19,958 nucleotides of DNA from JBFEYJ01 sp041563315 (lineage in GTDB: Bacteria; Pseudomonadota; Gammaproteobacteria; Thiohalomonadales; Thiohalomonadaceae). Under the pieces are notes generated by a model, which was not told where the DNA came from, ran no database searches, and saw only the letters and a list, made by a program, of their open reading frames with translations. The translations under genes were made by a program, and so were the position numbers. Within the stretch, counting starts at the first letter, position 1. Every line of letters begins with the position of its first letter. The DNA lies in the NCBI GenBank assembly GCA_041563315.1, contig JBFFNE010000052.1, positions 1 through 19,958 of the forward strand. Direction: 5' to 3'. Of the stretch, positions 6,846 to 14,175 are shown piece after piece.

Positions 6846-6901
6846 ACCGCAAGGCGCGAAGGTCGCCTGGGAATAAAGGATTTTTCTTTGTGCCTTGCGG
6901 T
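6846..6901. repeat. Inverted repeat between nifD and nifK
   Basis: ACCGCAAGGC (6846-6855) and GCCTTGCGGT (6892-6901) are perfect 10-bp arms. Inside, GGCG/CGCC (6853-6867) can form a smaller stem. The CGCAAGGCGCGAAG wording recalls the larger element between modA and modB (13283-13470). It lies in a 169-nt spacer that is unusually long for nifD-nifK. Confidence 0.65.
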
Positions 6902-6958
6902 GAACTGTTTCCTTTACAGCCGTTGTCCATGGATTAGTGGCGCGGCAGGAGAAGAGTT

Positions 6959-8530
6959 ATGCCTCAGTCAGCTGATAAAGTAATGCCTTGTTTCCCGCTG
7001 TTTCGCGAGGAGGAGTACAAGACCACCCTCAAGAACAAAGCGGAAAAGTACGAAAACAAGGCTCCACAGGACAAGATCGAAGAGACCTTCCAGTGGACCA
7101 CCACCATGGAATATCAGGAGCTGAACTTTAACCGTGAAGCCCTGACCGTAAACCCCGCCAAGGCGTGCCAACCGCTGGGCGCCGTACTGTGTTCACTGGG
7201 TTTTGAAAAGACCCTGCCTTATGTGCACGGTTCACAGGGTTGCGTTGCCTACTTCCGCACCTACTTCAACCGTCACTTCAAGGAGCCGGTATCCTGTGTG
7301 TCCGATTCCATGACGGAAGATGCAGCGGTATTCGGTGGGCAGAAGAACATGTTCGCTGGCTTGCAAAATGCCAAGGCCCTGTACAAGCCGGCGATGATCG
7401 CCGTTTCCACCACCTGCATGGCCGAGGTTATCGGTGATGACCTCAACGCCTTCATCGGCAATGCCAAGAAGGGCGGCAGCGTACCGGAGGAGTTCCCGAC
7501 CCCGTTTGCCCATACCCCAAGCTTCGTTGGTTCTCACACCACCGGTTGGGACAACATGTTCGAAGGGATCGCCCGCTACTTCACCCTTAACTACATGGAA
7601 GGTAAAGAGGTCGGCAGCAACGGCAAAATCAACATCGTGCCGGGCTTCGAAACCTACCTGGGTAACTACCGTGTTATTAAGCGCATGATGGATGAGATGG
7701 GCGTGGGCTACACCCTGCTGTCTGATCCTTCCGAAGTGCTGGATACACCGGCAGACGGTACCTTCCGTATGTACGAGGGCGGTACCACCATCGACGAAGT
7801 TAAGGATGCGCCCAACGCCAAGGACACCCTGTTCCTGCAACAGTGGCAGTCCACCAAATCGGAAAAATTCACCAAGGGTACCTGGAACCATACTACCCCG
7901 AAGATTGATATCCCGATGGGCCTGGAAGCCACCGACGACTTCCTGATGAAGGTTGCCGAAATCACCGGTCAGCCGATCCCTGCCAGCCTGGAGCTGGAGC
8001 GCGGTCGTCTGGTTGATATGATGACCGACAGCCACACCTGGATGCACGGTAAAAAGTTCGCTCTCTACGGTGATCCGGACTTCGTCATGGGCATGACCCG
8101 CTTCCTGTTGGAACTTGGTGCTGAGCCTACCGATGTCCTCTGCAACAATGCCAACAAGCGTTGGGCCAAGGCCATGAGAAAAATGCTGGAAGACTCGCCC
8201 TATGGCAAGGACACCCAGGTTCATACCAGCAAGGACCTCTGGCACTTCCGTTCGCTGATGTTCACCAACAAGCCGGACTTCATGATCGGCAACAGCTACG
8301 GCAAATTCATCCAGCGTGACACTGTGTACAAAGGCAAAGAGTTCGAGGTTCCGCTGATTCGCCTTGGCTTCCCGATCTTCGATCGTCACCACATGCACCG
8401 TGCGACTACCTTGGGTTATGAGGGCGCCATGCAGATCCTCACCACCCTGGTCAATGCGATACTGGAGCGTCTCGATGAAGAGACCCGTGGCATGGGTACC
8501 ACCGACTACAACTACGACCTTGTTCGCTAG
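6959..8530 (+). CDS. nifK: Nitrogenase MoFe protein beta chain
   Basis: NifK pairs with NifD and shares the P-cluster that relays electrons from NifH to FeMo-co. It has 523 residues. P-cluster ligands are Cys70 (PAKACQP), Cys95 (GSQGCVAY), Cys153 (STTCMAE), and Ser188 (HTPSFVGS) is kept, all at the same numbers as in A. vinelandii. The N-terminal extension of about 50 residues is of the long Azotobacter/Klebsiella type. The ATG at 6959 follows AGGAG (6947-6951) at 7 nt. The last residues, YNYDLVR, match the conserved C-terminus. It follows nifD after 169 nt that contain a palindrome. Confidence 0.98.
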   Translation: MPQSADKVMPCFPLFREEEYKTTLKNKAEKYENKAPQDKIEETFQWTTTMEYQELNFNREALTVNPAKACQPLGAVLCSLGFEKTLPYVHGSQGCVAYFRTYFNRHFKEPVSCVSDSMTEDAAVFGGQKNMFAGLQNAKALYKPAMIAVSTTCMAEVIGDDLNAFIGNAKKGGSVPEEFPTPFAHTPSFVGSHTTGWDNMFEGIARYFTLNYMEGKEVGSNGKINIVPGFETYLGNYRVIKRMMDEMGVGYTLLSDPSEVLDTPADGTFRMYEGGTTIDEVKDAPNAKDTLFLQQWQSTKSEKFTKGTWNHTTPKIDIPMGLEATDDFLMKVAEITGQPIPASLELERGRLVDMMTDSHTWMHGKKFALYGDPDFVMGMTRFLLELGAEPTDVLCNNANKRWAKAMRKMLEDSPYGKDTQVHTSKDLWHFRSLMFTNKPDFMIGNSYGKFIQRDTVYKGKEFEVPLIRLGFPIFDRHHMHRATTLGYEGAMQILTTLVNAILERLDEETRGMGTTDYNYDLVR

Positions 8531-8559
8531 GTTGTAGCCGTAAGTCATCGGTATAGGTC

Positions 8560-8587
8560 TGTCGGATCAGTGCAGTATGATCCGACA
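8560..8587. repeat. Hairpin after nifK
   Basis: TGTCGGATCA (8560-8569) and TGATCCGACA (8578-8587) are perfect 10-bp arms around an 8-nt loop. No T-run follows. It begins 30 nt after the nifK stop and may stabilise the nifHDK message or lower read-through to nifT. Confidence 0.7.
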
Positions 8588-8609
8588 TAGGGAATAGCTG
8601 ACAGGGATG

Positions 8610-8665
8610 TCGGGTTACGGCGCATGACAAGAGCAGTTTGTTCAAGCCGTTATTGCGCCTAACCC
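8610..8665. repeat. TCGGGTTACG-type palindromic repeat
   Basis: GGGTTACGGCGC (8612-8623) pairs imperfectly with GCGCCTAACCC (8655-8665). The wording TCGGGTTACG ... CGCCTAACCCAACCTAC matches a palindromic repeat type known from many proteobacterial intergenic regions. Confidence 0.55.
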
Positions 8666-8702
8666 AACCTACACGATGACATTAATTGGAAAGGTGGAAC
8701 TT

Positions 8703-8915
8703 ATGCCAAGTGTAATGATTCGTGAAACAGACAGCGGTGCTCTCTCCTTCTATGTCGCCAAGAAAGACCTGGAGGAGACCGTCGCAAGTCTTGAATTCGA
8801 CAGCCCGGAGAAGTGGGGTGGGGAAGTGGAGTTGAGTGACGGTTCAAAGTTCTATCTGGACCCGATGGAACCGGCGCCGAAGCTACCCATCACCCTGCGT
8901 GCAAAGAGACTGTAA
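8703..8915 (+). CDS. nifT: NifT/FixU family protein
   Basis: This is a 70-residue protein starting MPSVMIRETDSGALSFYVAK and ending PITLRAKRL, matching the short NifT/FixU family that nearly always follows nifK. Its role is uncertain; it is thought to be linked to nitrogenase maturation and is often dispensable. The start at 8703 has AAAGGTGG (about 8690-8697) upstream and gives the usual family length; an in-frame ATG at 8676 would add 9 residues without an RBS. Confidence 0.93.
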   Translation: MPSVMIRETDSGALSFYVAKKDLEETVASLEFDSPEKWGGEVELSDGSKFYLDPMEPAPKLPITLRAKRL

Positions 8916-8980
8916 TCAGTAAATTGTTGCCTGGTCAACAAAATGCATTCCTAACCTTGAAACATGTAACTGGAAGTGAC

Positions 8981-9063
8981 TGTCATTGTGAGGAACGGTA
9001 ATGACTAAGCAATCAGGAAGTGCGAGAGGCTCGACTTGAGATTGCTTTGAACTTGCAATGACA
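8981..9063. repeat. TGTCATTGCGAGG-type inverted repeat
   Basis: The element opens with TGTCATTGTGAGGAACGG and closes with GATTGCTT...CTTGCAATGACA, the ends of a palindromic repeat type seen in many bacterial genomes (TGTCATTGCGAGGAGCG ... CGCAATGACA). This copy is degenerate in the middle. It fills most of the nifT-ferredoxin gap. Confidence 0.65.
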
Positions 9064-9125
9064 AAAACCTGGCTAAGTCTGTATTGGGGTTTGGATCACT
9101 TAAATATAGCTGGAGGAACTGAACC

Positions 9126-9320
9126 ATGGCCATGACCATCGTAGCTGAAGAGTGTACTTCCTGTGGTGACTGCATGCCTGTCTGTCCCATGGGTGCTGTG
9201 TTGAAGAAAAAAGGTACCTATGTCATCGATCTGGATGCCTGCACCGAGTGTGAAGGGGAGTTCGACGTCCCGCAGTGTGAGGATGTCTGCCCCGTTCCCG
9301 ATTGCATCATCCCGGCGTAA
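9126..9320 (+). CDS. 2[4Fe-4S] ferredoxin, Alvin type
   Basis: This 64-residue ferredoxin probably passes electrons to NifH or to nitrogenase assembly. Cluster motif I is Cys10-x2-Cys13-x2-Cys16-x3-Cys20-Pro; motif II is Cys39-x2-Cys42-x8-Cys51-x3-Cys55-Pro, and the x8 spacing is the mark of Allochromatium vinosum-type ferredoxins. A ninth cysteine is at residue 60. The ATG at 9126 has GGAGG (9112-9116) at 9 nt; an ATG at 9132 is a possible alternative. Its stop overlaps the start of nafY (TAATG), so the two are translationally coupled. Confidence 0.93.
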   Translation: MAMTIVAEECTSCGDCMPVCPMGAVLKKKGTYVIDLDACTECEGEFDVPQCEDVCPVPDCIIPA

Positions 9321-10045
9321 TGACTATGAACGGAATTTCCATATCCCGCGATGTGGCGCTCCGTATCGGTCTGGCGGCCCGTGCCCTTCCCGACATTGAA
9401 TCAGCCAATCTGATGCAGGTGTTGGTAAAGGCACTGGGTCTGCCGCTTACCGAGGAGAAACTCAGTCGCCTCACCGTTCGCGAATTGCAGGAAGCCGCGG
9501 ACACCCTGTTCAACGATACTCCGCTGCCGGCAATGAAACTGGCACTTGATTTTCTCTGGGGTAAGGGCGACGTTGAGATTAGCGACGCCGCCTTGCCTAC
9601 CCCGATGACGTACAGCGAAGGTGATCTGCCAGGCTCCATTCGTGTTGCCGTGGCGTCCAACAACGGCGAAAGGCTGGACGGGCATTTCGGTTCCTGCGCC
9701 CGCTTTCTCATCTATCAGGTTTCTCCTGAGGACGCGCGGTTGATTGCCATCCGTTCACTCGCCACCACGCCGAACAATAGTGAGGACAAGAACGCTTGGC
9801 GTGCCGGGCAGATAGCCGATTGCGATGTGCTCTATGTGGTCTCTATCGGCGGCCCTGCCGCCGCCAAGGTGATCAAGCAGGAGATCCACCCGATCAAGTT
9901 TCCCAATGGTGGGGATGCGGTGACGGCCATTGCTGAGCTGAAAGAGGTTCTAGCGACTAACCCTCCGCCATGGCTTGCCAAGATCATGGGCAAAGCCGCT
10001 GAGGAGCGGGTGCGCTTTGAGCGTGAAGAGGAAGCTGTTGAATGA
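9320..10045 (+). CDS. nafY: NafY/NifY-like FeMo-cofactor-binding protein
   Basis: NafY (gamma protein) binds FeMo-co and apo-dinitrogenase and helps insert the cofactor. The protein has 241 residues, close to the A. vinelandii length. Residues 1-80 (ISRDVALRIGLAARALPD) form the N-terminal helical domain that binds the MoFe protein. Residues 105-215 form the NifX/NifB/NafY cofactor-binding fold, with VASNNGERLDGHFGSCARF; His122 in DGHFG corresponds to the His known to matter for FeMo-co binding in NafY. The ATG at 9320 overlaps the ferredoxin stop; an ATG at 9326 is also possible. The name nifY is used for the same family, so the exact symbol is uncertain. Confidence 0.85.
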   Translation: MTMNGISISRDVALRIGLAARALPDIESANLMQVLVKALGLPLTEEKLSRLTVRELQEAADTLFNDTPLPAMKLALDFLWGKGDVEISDAALPTPMTYSEGDLPGSIRVAVASNNGERLDGHFGSCARFLIYQVSPEDARLIAIRSLATTPNNSEDKNAWRAGQIADCDVLYVVSIGGPAAAKVIKQEIHPIKFPNGGDAVTAIAELKEVLATNPPPWLAKIMGKAAEERVRFEREEEAVE

Positions 10046-10311
10046 TTATCGATGAGGCCATGGTTGCTGATGTCGCTACGCTGGCCAGTGCCAGGCCTGT
10101 CGATGAGTTGCTCAGGGAAGAACTTAAGCAGGCCTTCCCCGGGATCCGTTTTACGGTGTGCAGCGAGGACGACATCCACACGGGGAAGCCTGTATTGGCA
10201 GCGGATGGTTTCGCCATTTTTCTGGTCGGCAGCAGCGATCACTGCTTGACCTTGACCAATGACTTTTCCCTGGCTACAGGGATTGTGATCGCAGATACCT
10301 GCGAGGATTAA
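10042..10311 (+). CDS. Small nif-associated conserved protein (possibly DUF6129)
   Basis: This 89-residue acidic protein has no membrane segment or metal-binding motif; it contains two cysteines in the body (FTVCSEDD, SDHCLTL) and one near the end (ADTCED). It overlaps nafY by ATGA and its own stop overlaps the next frame (TAATG), so it belongs to the operon. From memory it resembles the DUF6129 group seen in gammaproteobacterial nif clusters; that match is a recollection, not a search result. Its function is unknown; context suggests cofactor insertion or MoFe protein assembly. Confidence 0.7.
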   Translation: MIIDEAMVADVATLASARPVDELLREELKQAFPGIRFTVCSEDDIHTGKPVLAADGFAIFLVGSSDHCLTLTNDFSLATGIVIADTCED

Positions 10312-10358
10312 TGACAAGAATATCCTCGTTTTCTTTCATACAGGGGGAGGCCACAAGG

Positions 10359-10796
10359 ATGGTACCGTTCTATATACCGCTGGATGCCAAACTGGCACTG
10401 GCAAAAATGAGTGTGATCTATGAACGTGAGGTCGGCAGCAAGATAAAGATGTCACGCGATGAAGACATCGTCAGTTTGATCAACTTTGCGGTCGACAGTT
10501 TCAATGAAGAAATCATTCGGTATCTGGACGCTTTCATCAGTTACCTGGGGCCGGGTGAGGTGCGACAGCTGGTGGCGCAAGGGGCCAATATCTATCGTGG
10601 TGCCATTGTGCCGGAAGAGAGTCTCGACGTTGAACATTCTGACCCCAAGGAGGGTGATGGCGTGAGAATGTACCGTGGCGTTCCGCTCCAGGGTGGCATC
10701 AAGCCGACGTCGCCTCTGGCTGAGCATGTCAGTGAGGAGAAGCCGTCACCGGAAAAAAAACGAAAGGTCTATCGAGGACGGGTTATCGAGGATTAG
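10359..10796 (+). CDS. nif-cluster protein with three YRG motifs
   Basis: I cannot name this protein. From ATG 10359, chosen for GGGAGG at 10345-10350 with 8 nt spacing, it has 145 residues; an upstream ATG at 10311 overlaps the previous stop and would add 16 residues. Residues 1-75 look helical and folded. Residues 76-145 are polar, Pro/Glu/Lys-rich and probably disordered, with three spaced repeats: IYRGAIVPEE (78-87), MYRGVPLQGG (104-113) and VYRGRVIED (137-145, the exact C-terminus). Repeated short motifs on a flexible tail suggest binding to several copies of a partner, perhaps the nitrogenase proteins. It is cytoplasmic and sits in the nafY operon. Confidence 0.75.
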   Translation: MVPFYIPLDAKLALAKMSVIYEREVGSKIKMSRDEDIVSLINFAVDSFNEEIIRYLDAFISYLGPGEVRQLVAQGANIYRGAIVPEESLDVEHSDPKEGDGVRMYRGVPLQGGIKPTSPLAEHVSEEKPSPEKKRKVYRGRVIED

Positions 10797-10797
10797 C

Positions 10798-11091
10798 ATG
10801 AAAGAGTGGGAGGGTTACTGGCGGATCCTGCAGTGGAACCGTCTGGCCGATAGCCGGTTCGAGGAATCACACGAGGTGGCTAGTCGGTGCCGTATCGCCT
10901 GGAAGCAGATGGCCGCCATCGTCCCGCCTGAGTCCCGTTTGCCAAAAGAGTTTCTCTATCCGCTTCGTGGTTACAACCGCCACGAACCTGTAGCCCTGGA
11001 GTTGTTTGCGGATATGCGTCGCCTGATTCTCTGCATTAGTGATCTCAGGGATTATTTGCAATTGATGCGAAGAAACGCCACAAGGCAGTAA
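10798..11091 (+). CDS. Hypothetical nif-cluster protein
   Basis: I do not recognise this protein. It has 97 residues from the ATG at 10798, one base after the stop of the YRG protein, with GAGG just upstream inside that gene. It is rich in Trp, Arg and Glu (KEWEGYWRILQWNRLADSRFEE), seems all-helical, and has no signal peptide or membrane span. The frame is open further upstream in the preceding gene, but that part is a shadow. Tight spacing places it in the nafY-hemerythrin operon. Confidence 0.7.
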   Translation: MKEWEGYWRILQWNRLADSRFEESHEVASRCRIAWKQMAAIVPPESRLPKEFLYPLRGYNRHEPVALELFADMRRLILCISDLRDYLQLMRRNATRQ

Positions 11092-11120
11092 CGCGGCGTC
11101 AACAGGTGGAGGATGTTCCC

Positions 11121-11471
11121 ATGTTTGCCGAAACGCATTGTCGTGAAATCGATACCCTTCACGAAGAAATGAACAACCTGACTGCTGTCATGAGCATGGC
11201 GACAGATAAGGATTTCCCAGTGCTTTTCGCAAAGTTCATCGTCCATACGGAAACGCACTTCAATACGGAAGAGAAACTGATGCGTGAGAGTGGTTTTGTG
11301 CATGCATCAGAACATGTTGAGGAGCATCGACAGATGCTGCAGGAGATGCGGCAATTCCAGCAGCGGCGACTCTCGTTCAGGCGAGGCTATGTCGAAGAGC
11401 GCCTGCCCGAGCGGCTCAACCTCCATATCATCCGTATGGACAGCCTCCTGGCTGCCTGGCTGAAGAGGTGA
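11121..11471 (+). CDS. Hemerythrin-like diiron protein
   Basis: This 116-residue single-domain bacteriohemerythrin should bind O2 reversibly at a diiron site. All ligands expected for the family are visible: His14, His46 and Glu50 (THFNTEEK), His65 and His69 (HVEEH), His101 and Asp106 (HIIRMD). The ATG at 11121 follows GGAGG (11108-11112) at 8 nt; a GTG at 11106 is less likely. As the last gene of the nif run, it may sense, store or remove oxygen near nitrogenase or supply it to a terminal oxidase; that role is inferred from context only. Confidence 0.88.
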   Translation: MFAETHCREIDTLHEEMNNLTAVMSMATDKDFPVLFAKFIVHTETHFNTEEKLMRESGFVHASEHVEEHRQMLQEMRQFQQRRLSFRRGYVEERLPERLNLHIIRMDSLLAAWLKR

Positions 11472-11488
11472 CCCTGTCCTAATTGGTG

Positions 11489-11578
11489 ATGCCTCTGCCA
11501 GGCCCCTAAGCCTTAAGGCATGAGCACAGTCCCCCTGAATTCTTGATTCAGACAGCCTGAAATCGAACAGCCTGTGCT
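11489..11578 (+). terminator. Structured end of the nif gene run, possible terminator
   Basis: Several stems lie here: ATGCCT/AGGCAT (11489-11494, 11516-11521), CTGAAT-TCTTG-ATTCAG (11535-11551) and an outer AGCACAG/CTGTGCT (11523-11529, 11572-11578). The words CAGCCTG occur twice inside. There is no T-run, so intrinsic termination is uncertain, but the place between two oppositely regulated units fits. Confidence 0.3.
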
Positions 11579-11593
11579 TGGGCAAGGCGGCAA

Positions 11594-11622
11594 TTGTATG
11601 GAACTCACTACCGTTATATCCT
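11594..11622 (+). promoter_or_regulatory. Candidate sigma-70 promoter of modEABC
   Basis: TTGTAT (11594-11599) and TATCCT (11617-11622) are 17 nt apart, each 4/6 to consensus. The -10 lies inside the ModE operator, as at the E. coli modA promoter, so bound ModE would block RNA polymerase. Confidence 0.45.
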
Positions 11623-11635
11623 GTAGGAAATAACG
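11612..11635. promoter_or_regulatory. ModE operator
   Basis: CGTTATAT-N9-AATAACG has the same 24-nt frame and half-sites as the E. coli modA operator (CGTTATAT ... ATAACG). It lies 18 nt before modE, so the regulator should repress its own gene and the transporter when molybdate is ample. Confidence 0.88.
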
Positions 11636-11653
11636 CATCAAAAGGATTTAACG

Positions 11654-12478
11654 ATGACGGGAAAACGCCAGAAAAGGGCTTCTGATAGCACCGTGGATGG
11701 CCGGCTCTGGGTTGATAAGGCCGGAGAAACGTTTCTTGGTCACGGCCGTATCGCGTTGTTGCGGCAGATTGATGAACAGGGATCGATTTCGGCCGCTGCC
11801 CGCGTCATGGGCATGAGCTATAAGGCGGCTTGGCAGGCGGTCGATGCGATGAACAACCTGGCCGACAGGCCGTTGGTCGATCGTCAGACGGGAGGCAAGC
11901 ATGGCGGTGGTACCTCGCTTACCGAGGAGGGTCGTCGTGCGGTCGCAATGTTCGACAGAGTCGAGGAGGAGTACCGCGGTTTTCTTTCCCGACTCAGCGA
12001 AGGGATCGCCGATTTCGACCGGTTTAATCAGCTGATGCGGAGATTTGCCATGAAAACCAGTGCCAGAAACCAGTTTTTCGGCAAGGTGGTGAAGGTAACC
12101 AAAGGGGCGGTCAACGGCGAGGTCGAGCTAGATATTGGCGAAGGTGATCGCATCGTCGCGATGATCACCAACGCGAGTATCGAGGACCTGAATTTAAAGA
12201 AGGGTCGCGAGGCCTACGCCCTGGTCAAGGCCGCCGCGCCAATTCTGGTGCTGGCTGAGGATGCGCTGCGTACCAGTGCCCGTAACCGGCTCGGCGGCAC
12301 CGTTGCCAGTTGCATCGAGGGTGCGGTCAACGGCGAGGTCGGGCTCGATCTCGCTGGCGGCAAGCGCCTGACCGCGATCATTACCAACGAGAGCATCCGT
12401 GGTCTCGGCTTAAAAGAAGGTGCTGCCGTCTGCGCCCTGATCAAAGCATCGAGCGTCATCCTCGCGGTCAACGATTAA
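11654..12478 (+). CDS. modE: Molybdate-responsive transcriptional regulator
   Basis: ModE binds molybdate and DNA and represses molybdate uptake. The 274-residue protein has a winged helix-turn-helix at about residues 25-115 (GSISAAARVMGMSYKAAWQAVD, shown here as GSISAAAR... with recognition part SYKAAWQAVDAMN) and two Mop/TOBE domains at about 135-200 and 207-272. Both Mop domains begin TSARN and carry GAVNGEV, the oxyanion-binding signature. Length equals that of E. coli ModE (about 262) plus a short N-terminal extension. It is preceded by AAAGGA and by the ModE operator, and is 23 nt from modA. Confidence 0.95.
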   Translation: MTGKRQKRASDSTVDGRLWVDKAGETFLGHGRIALLRQIDEQGSISAAARVMGMSYKAAWQAVDAMNNLADRPLVDRQTGGKHGGGTSLTEEGRRAVAMFDRVEEEYRGFLSRLSEGIADFDRFNQLMRRFAMKTSARNQFFGKVVKVTKGAVNGEVELDIGEGDRIVAMITNASIEDLNLKKGREAYALVKAAAPILVLAEDALRTSARNRLGGTVASCIEGAVNGEVGLDLAGGKRLTAIITNESIRGLGLKEGAAVCALIKASSVILAVND

Positions 12479-12501
12479 TCTCCCACCCAAAGGAGTAAAA
12501 C

Positions 12502-13266
12502 ATGAAAAAACCATTTGCGGTGAAACTCTGCCGTGTCAGTTTGACTATGGGCCTGTTTTGTGCGGCGAATCTTGCCTGGGCAGACGACATCAGCATCGCG
12601 GTGGCCGCCAACTTCACCGATGCCACCCGCAACATCGTGTCACTGTTCCAAAAGGCAACCGGGCATACCGTCAAGGTCAGTTTCGGTTCCACCGGGAAAC
12701 TGTATTCCCAGATAGAACATGGTGCGCCTTTTGGGGTCTTTCTCGCCGCCGACAGCAAGCGACCGAAAAAGGCCGAGGCGGAAGGTCTGGCGGTAGAAGG
12801 AAGCCGGTTTACCTACGCCATAGGCAAGCTGGCACTATGGAGCCCGAAGGCTGGGGTGTTTACCGATGCCGAGACATTTCTGAAAAAGGGGGACTTCAAC
12901 AGGGTCGCAATTGCCAATCCAAAAACCGCCCCCTACGGCCTCGCCGCACAACAGGTGATGGAACACCTCGGCGTTTGGAAAAACCTCCAGGCGAAGCTGG
13001 TTCGCGGTGACTCTATCGCGCAGACCTTCCAGTTTGCTGCTACTAGCAATGTGGAAGTAGGTTTTGTCGCCCTTTCCCAGGTGAAGGTATGGAAGGAAAG
13101 CCGCGGAAGTATGTGGGAAATACCGCAGGCTTATTATGAGCCGATAGCACAGCAGGCCGTGTTGCTGAAAAAAGGCAGCGATAACGAAGCCGCCAAGGCC
13201 TTTATCGAATTCCTCAAGGGTCCCGAAGCGCGTGCGGTGATCACCGGTTACGGTTATGGTGTGTAA
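12502..13266 (+). CDS. modA: Molybdate ABC transporter substrate-binding protein
   Basis: ModA captures molybdate (and tungstate) in the periplasm and hands it to ModBC. It has 254 residues. Residues 1-27 are a signal peptide ending NLAWA before DDISIAVAANF. FGSTGKLYSQIEHGAPFGVF and NPKTAPYGLAA are typical ModA segments around the oxyanion pocket. The RBS AAAGGAG lies at 12488-12494. It is separated from modB by a 231-nt spacer with a long palindromic element, unusual within a mod operon. Confidence 0.96.
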   Translation: MKKPFAVKLCRVSLTMGLFCAANLAWADDISIAVAANFTDATRNIVSLFQKATGHTVKVSFGSTGKLYSQIEHGAPFGVFLAADSKRPKKAEAEGLAVEGSRFTYAIGKLALWSPKAGVFTDAETFLKKGDFNRVAIANPKTAPYGLAAQQVMEHLGVWKNLQAKLVRGDSIAQTFQFAATSNVEVGFVALSQVKVWKESRGSMWEIPQAYYEPIAQQAVLLKKGSDNEAAKAFIEFLKGPEARAVITGYGYGV

Positions 13267-13282
13267 TAAAAGAACAGGTTTC

Positions 13283-13470
13283 AACGCAAAGGCGTAAAGA
13301 CGCTAAGGGCACAAAGGAAATGAATGCTATAAAATTCCTGGGATTTACTATCCACATGCGCTTCGGCGATGTCATTGCCGGCGTCGTAACAACAACCTCG
13401 CTGGCTCGAGCTCTTTTTATAGCATTAAGCGTTGTTCTTTGCGGCCTTAGCGTCTTTACGCCTTTGCGTT
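13283..13470. repeat. 188-bp palindromic (MITE-like) element between modA and modB
   Basis: The perfect 26-bp arms are 13283-13308 and 13445-13470; their outer part reads AACGCAAAGGCGTAAAGACG. Pairing goes on imperfectly inward. A second perfect stem, AATGCTATAAAA (13323-13334) with TTTTATAGCATT (13415-13426), lies inside. AACGCAAAGGCG(C/T)AAAGACGC repeats are scattered in many proteobacterial genomes. Short frames inside it on both strands are products of the repeat, not genes. Confidence 0.85.
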
Positions 13471-13497
13471 TAAATCTTTCTTTTCTGGAGTTAAACC

Positions 13498-14175
13498 ATG
13501 GCATTTGACTGGCAGCCGGTTTGGCTGACTTTGAAGCTGGCGAGTGTGACCACGGCATTCCTGCTGGTGGTCGGCACGCCCATCGCTTGGTGGCTGTCAC
13601 AGACCCGCTCACGGCTAAAGCATCCGATTAGTGCCGTTGTGGCGCTGCCGCTGGTGTTGCCACCAACGGTGCTTGGTTTTTATCTGCTGATTTTTTTGGG
13701 GCCGAGCGGTCCGGGCGGACAACTGACCCAGGCCCTGGGGGTCGGCACATTGCCGTTTACCTTCAGCGGATTGGTTTTCGCCTCGGTGCTCTACTCACTG
13801 CCGTTTGTGGTGCAGCCGCTGCAGAACGCCTTTGAGGCGCTGGGAAGGCGGCCACTGGAGGTCGCGGCCACGCTGCGCGCCTCAGTCTGGGATCGCTTCA
13901 TTCATGTGGCCGTACCCTTGGCACGGCCCGGTTTTCTTACCGCCATGGTGCTGGGTTTTGCCCACACAGTGGGCGAGTTCGGGGTGGTGCTGATGATTGG
14001 TGGCAACATTCCTGGCGAGACTAAGGTGCTGTCGGTGGCGATCTATGATCATGTGGAGACACTGGAGTACGGACAGGCACACATCCTCTCGGCCGGCATG
14101 ATCGGCTTCGCCTTCCTGGTGCTGGTGACGCTCTATCTGGTTAACGGACGAATTAGCCGGGGTGAACAGGTATGA
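13498..14175 (+). CDS. modB: Molybdate ABC transporter permease
   Basis: ModB forms the inner-membrane channel as a dimer with ModC. It has 225 residues and about five or six membrane helices. The EAA loop that docks on ModC is EALGRRPLEVAATLRASVWDRF-like (about residues 114-135; key Gly-Arg and Ala residues present). PLVLPPTVLGFYLL and GFAHTVGEFGVVLMIGGNIPG are family hallmarks. A TTTCTGGAG RBS precedes the ATG at 13498. The stop overlaps modC (ATGA). Confidence 0.96.
   Translation: MAFDWQPVWLTLKLASVTTAFLLVVGTPIAWWLSQTRSRLKHPISAVVALPLVLPPTVLGFYLLIFLGPSGPGGQLTQALGVGTLPFTFSGLVFASVLYSLPFVVQPLQNAFEALGRRPLEVAATLRASVWDRFIHVAVPLARPGFLTAMVLGFAHTVGEFGVVLMIGGNIPGETKVLSVAIYDHVETLEYGQAHILSAGMIGFAFLVLVTLYLVNGRISRGEQV

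Noticed and set aside
7232..8548. 438-residue open frame opposite nifK (minus strand)
   Set aside because: It is a shadow of nifK, with no RBS and low-complexity His/Val/Gly-rich sequence typical of antisense frames.
13241..13612. Open frames on both strands across the modA-modB gap
   Set aside because: They lie in or across the 188-bp palindromic element, so the coding look comes from the repeat; no RBS and no family match.
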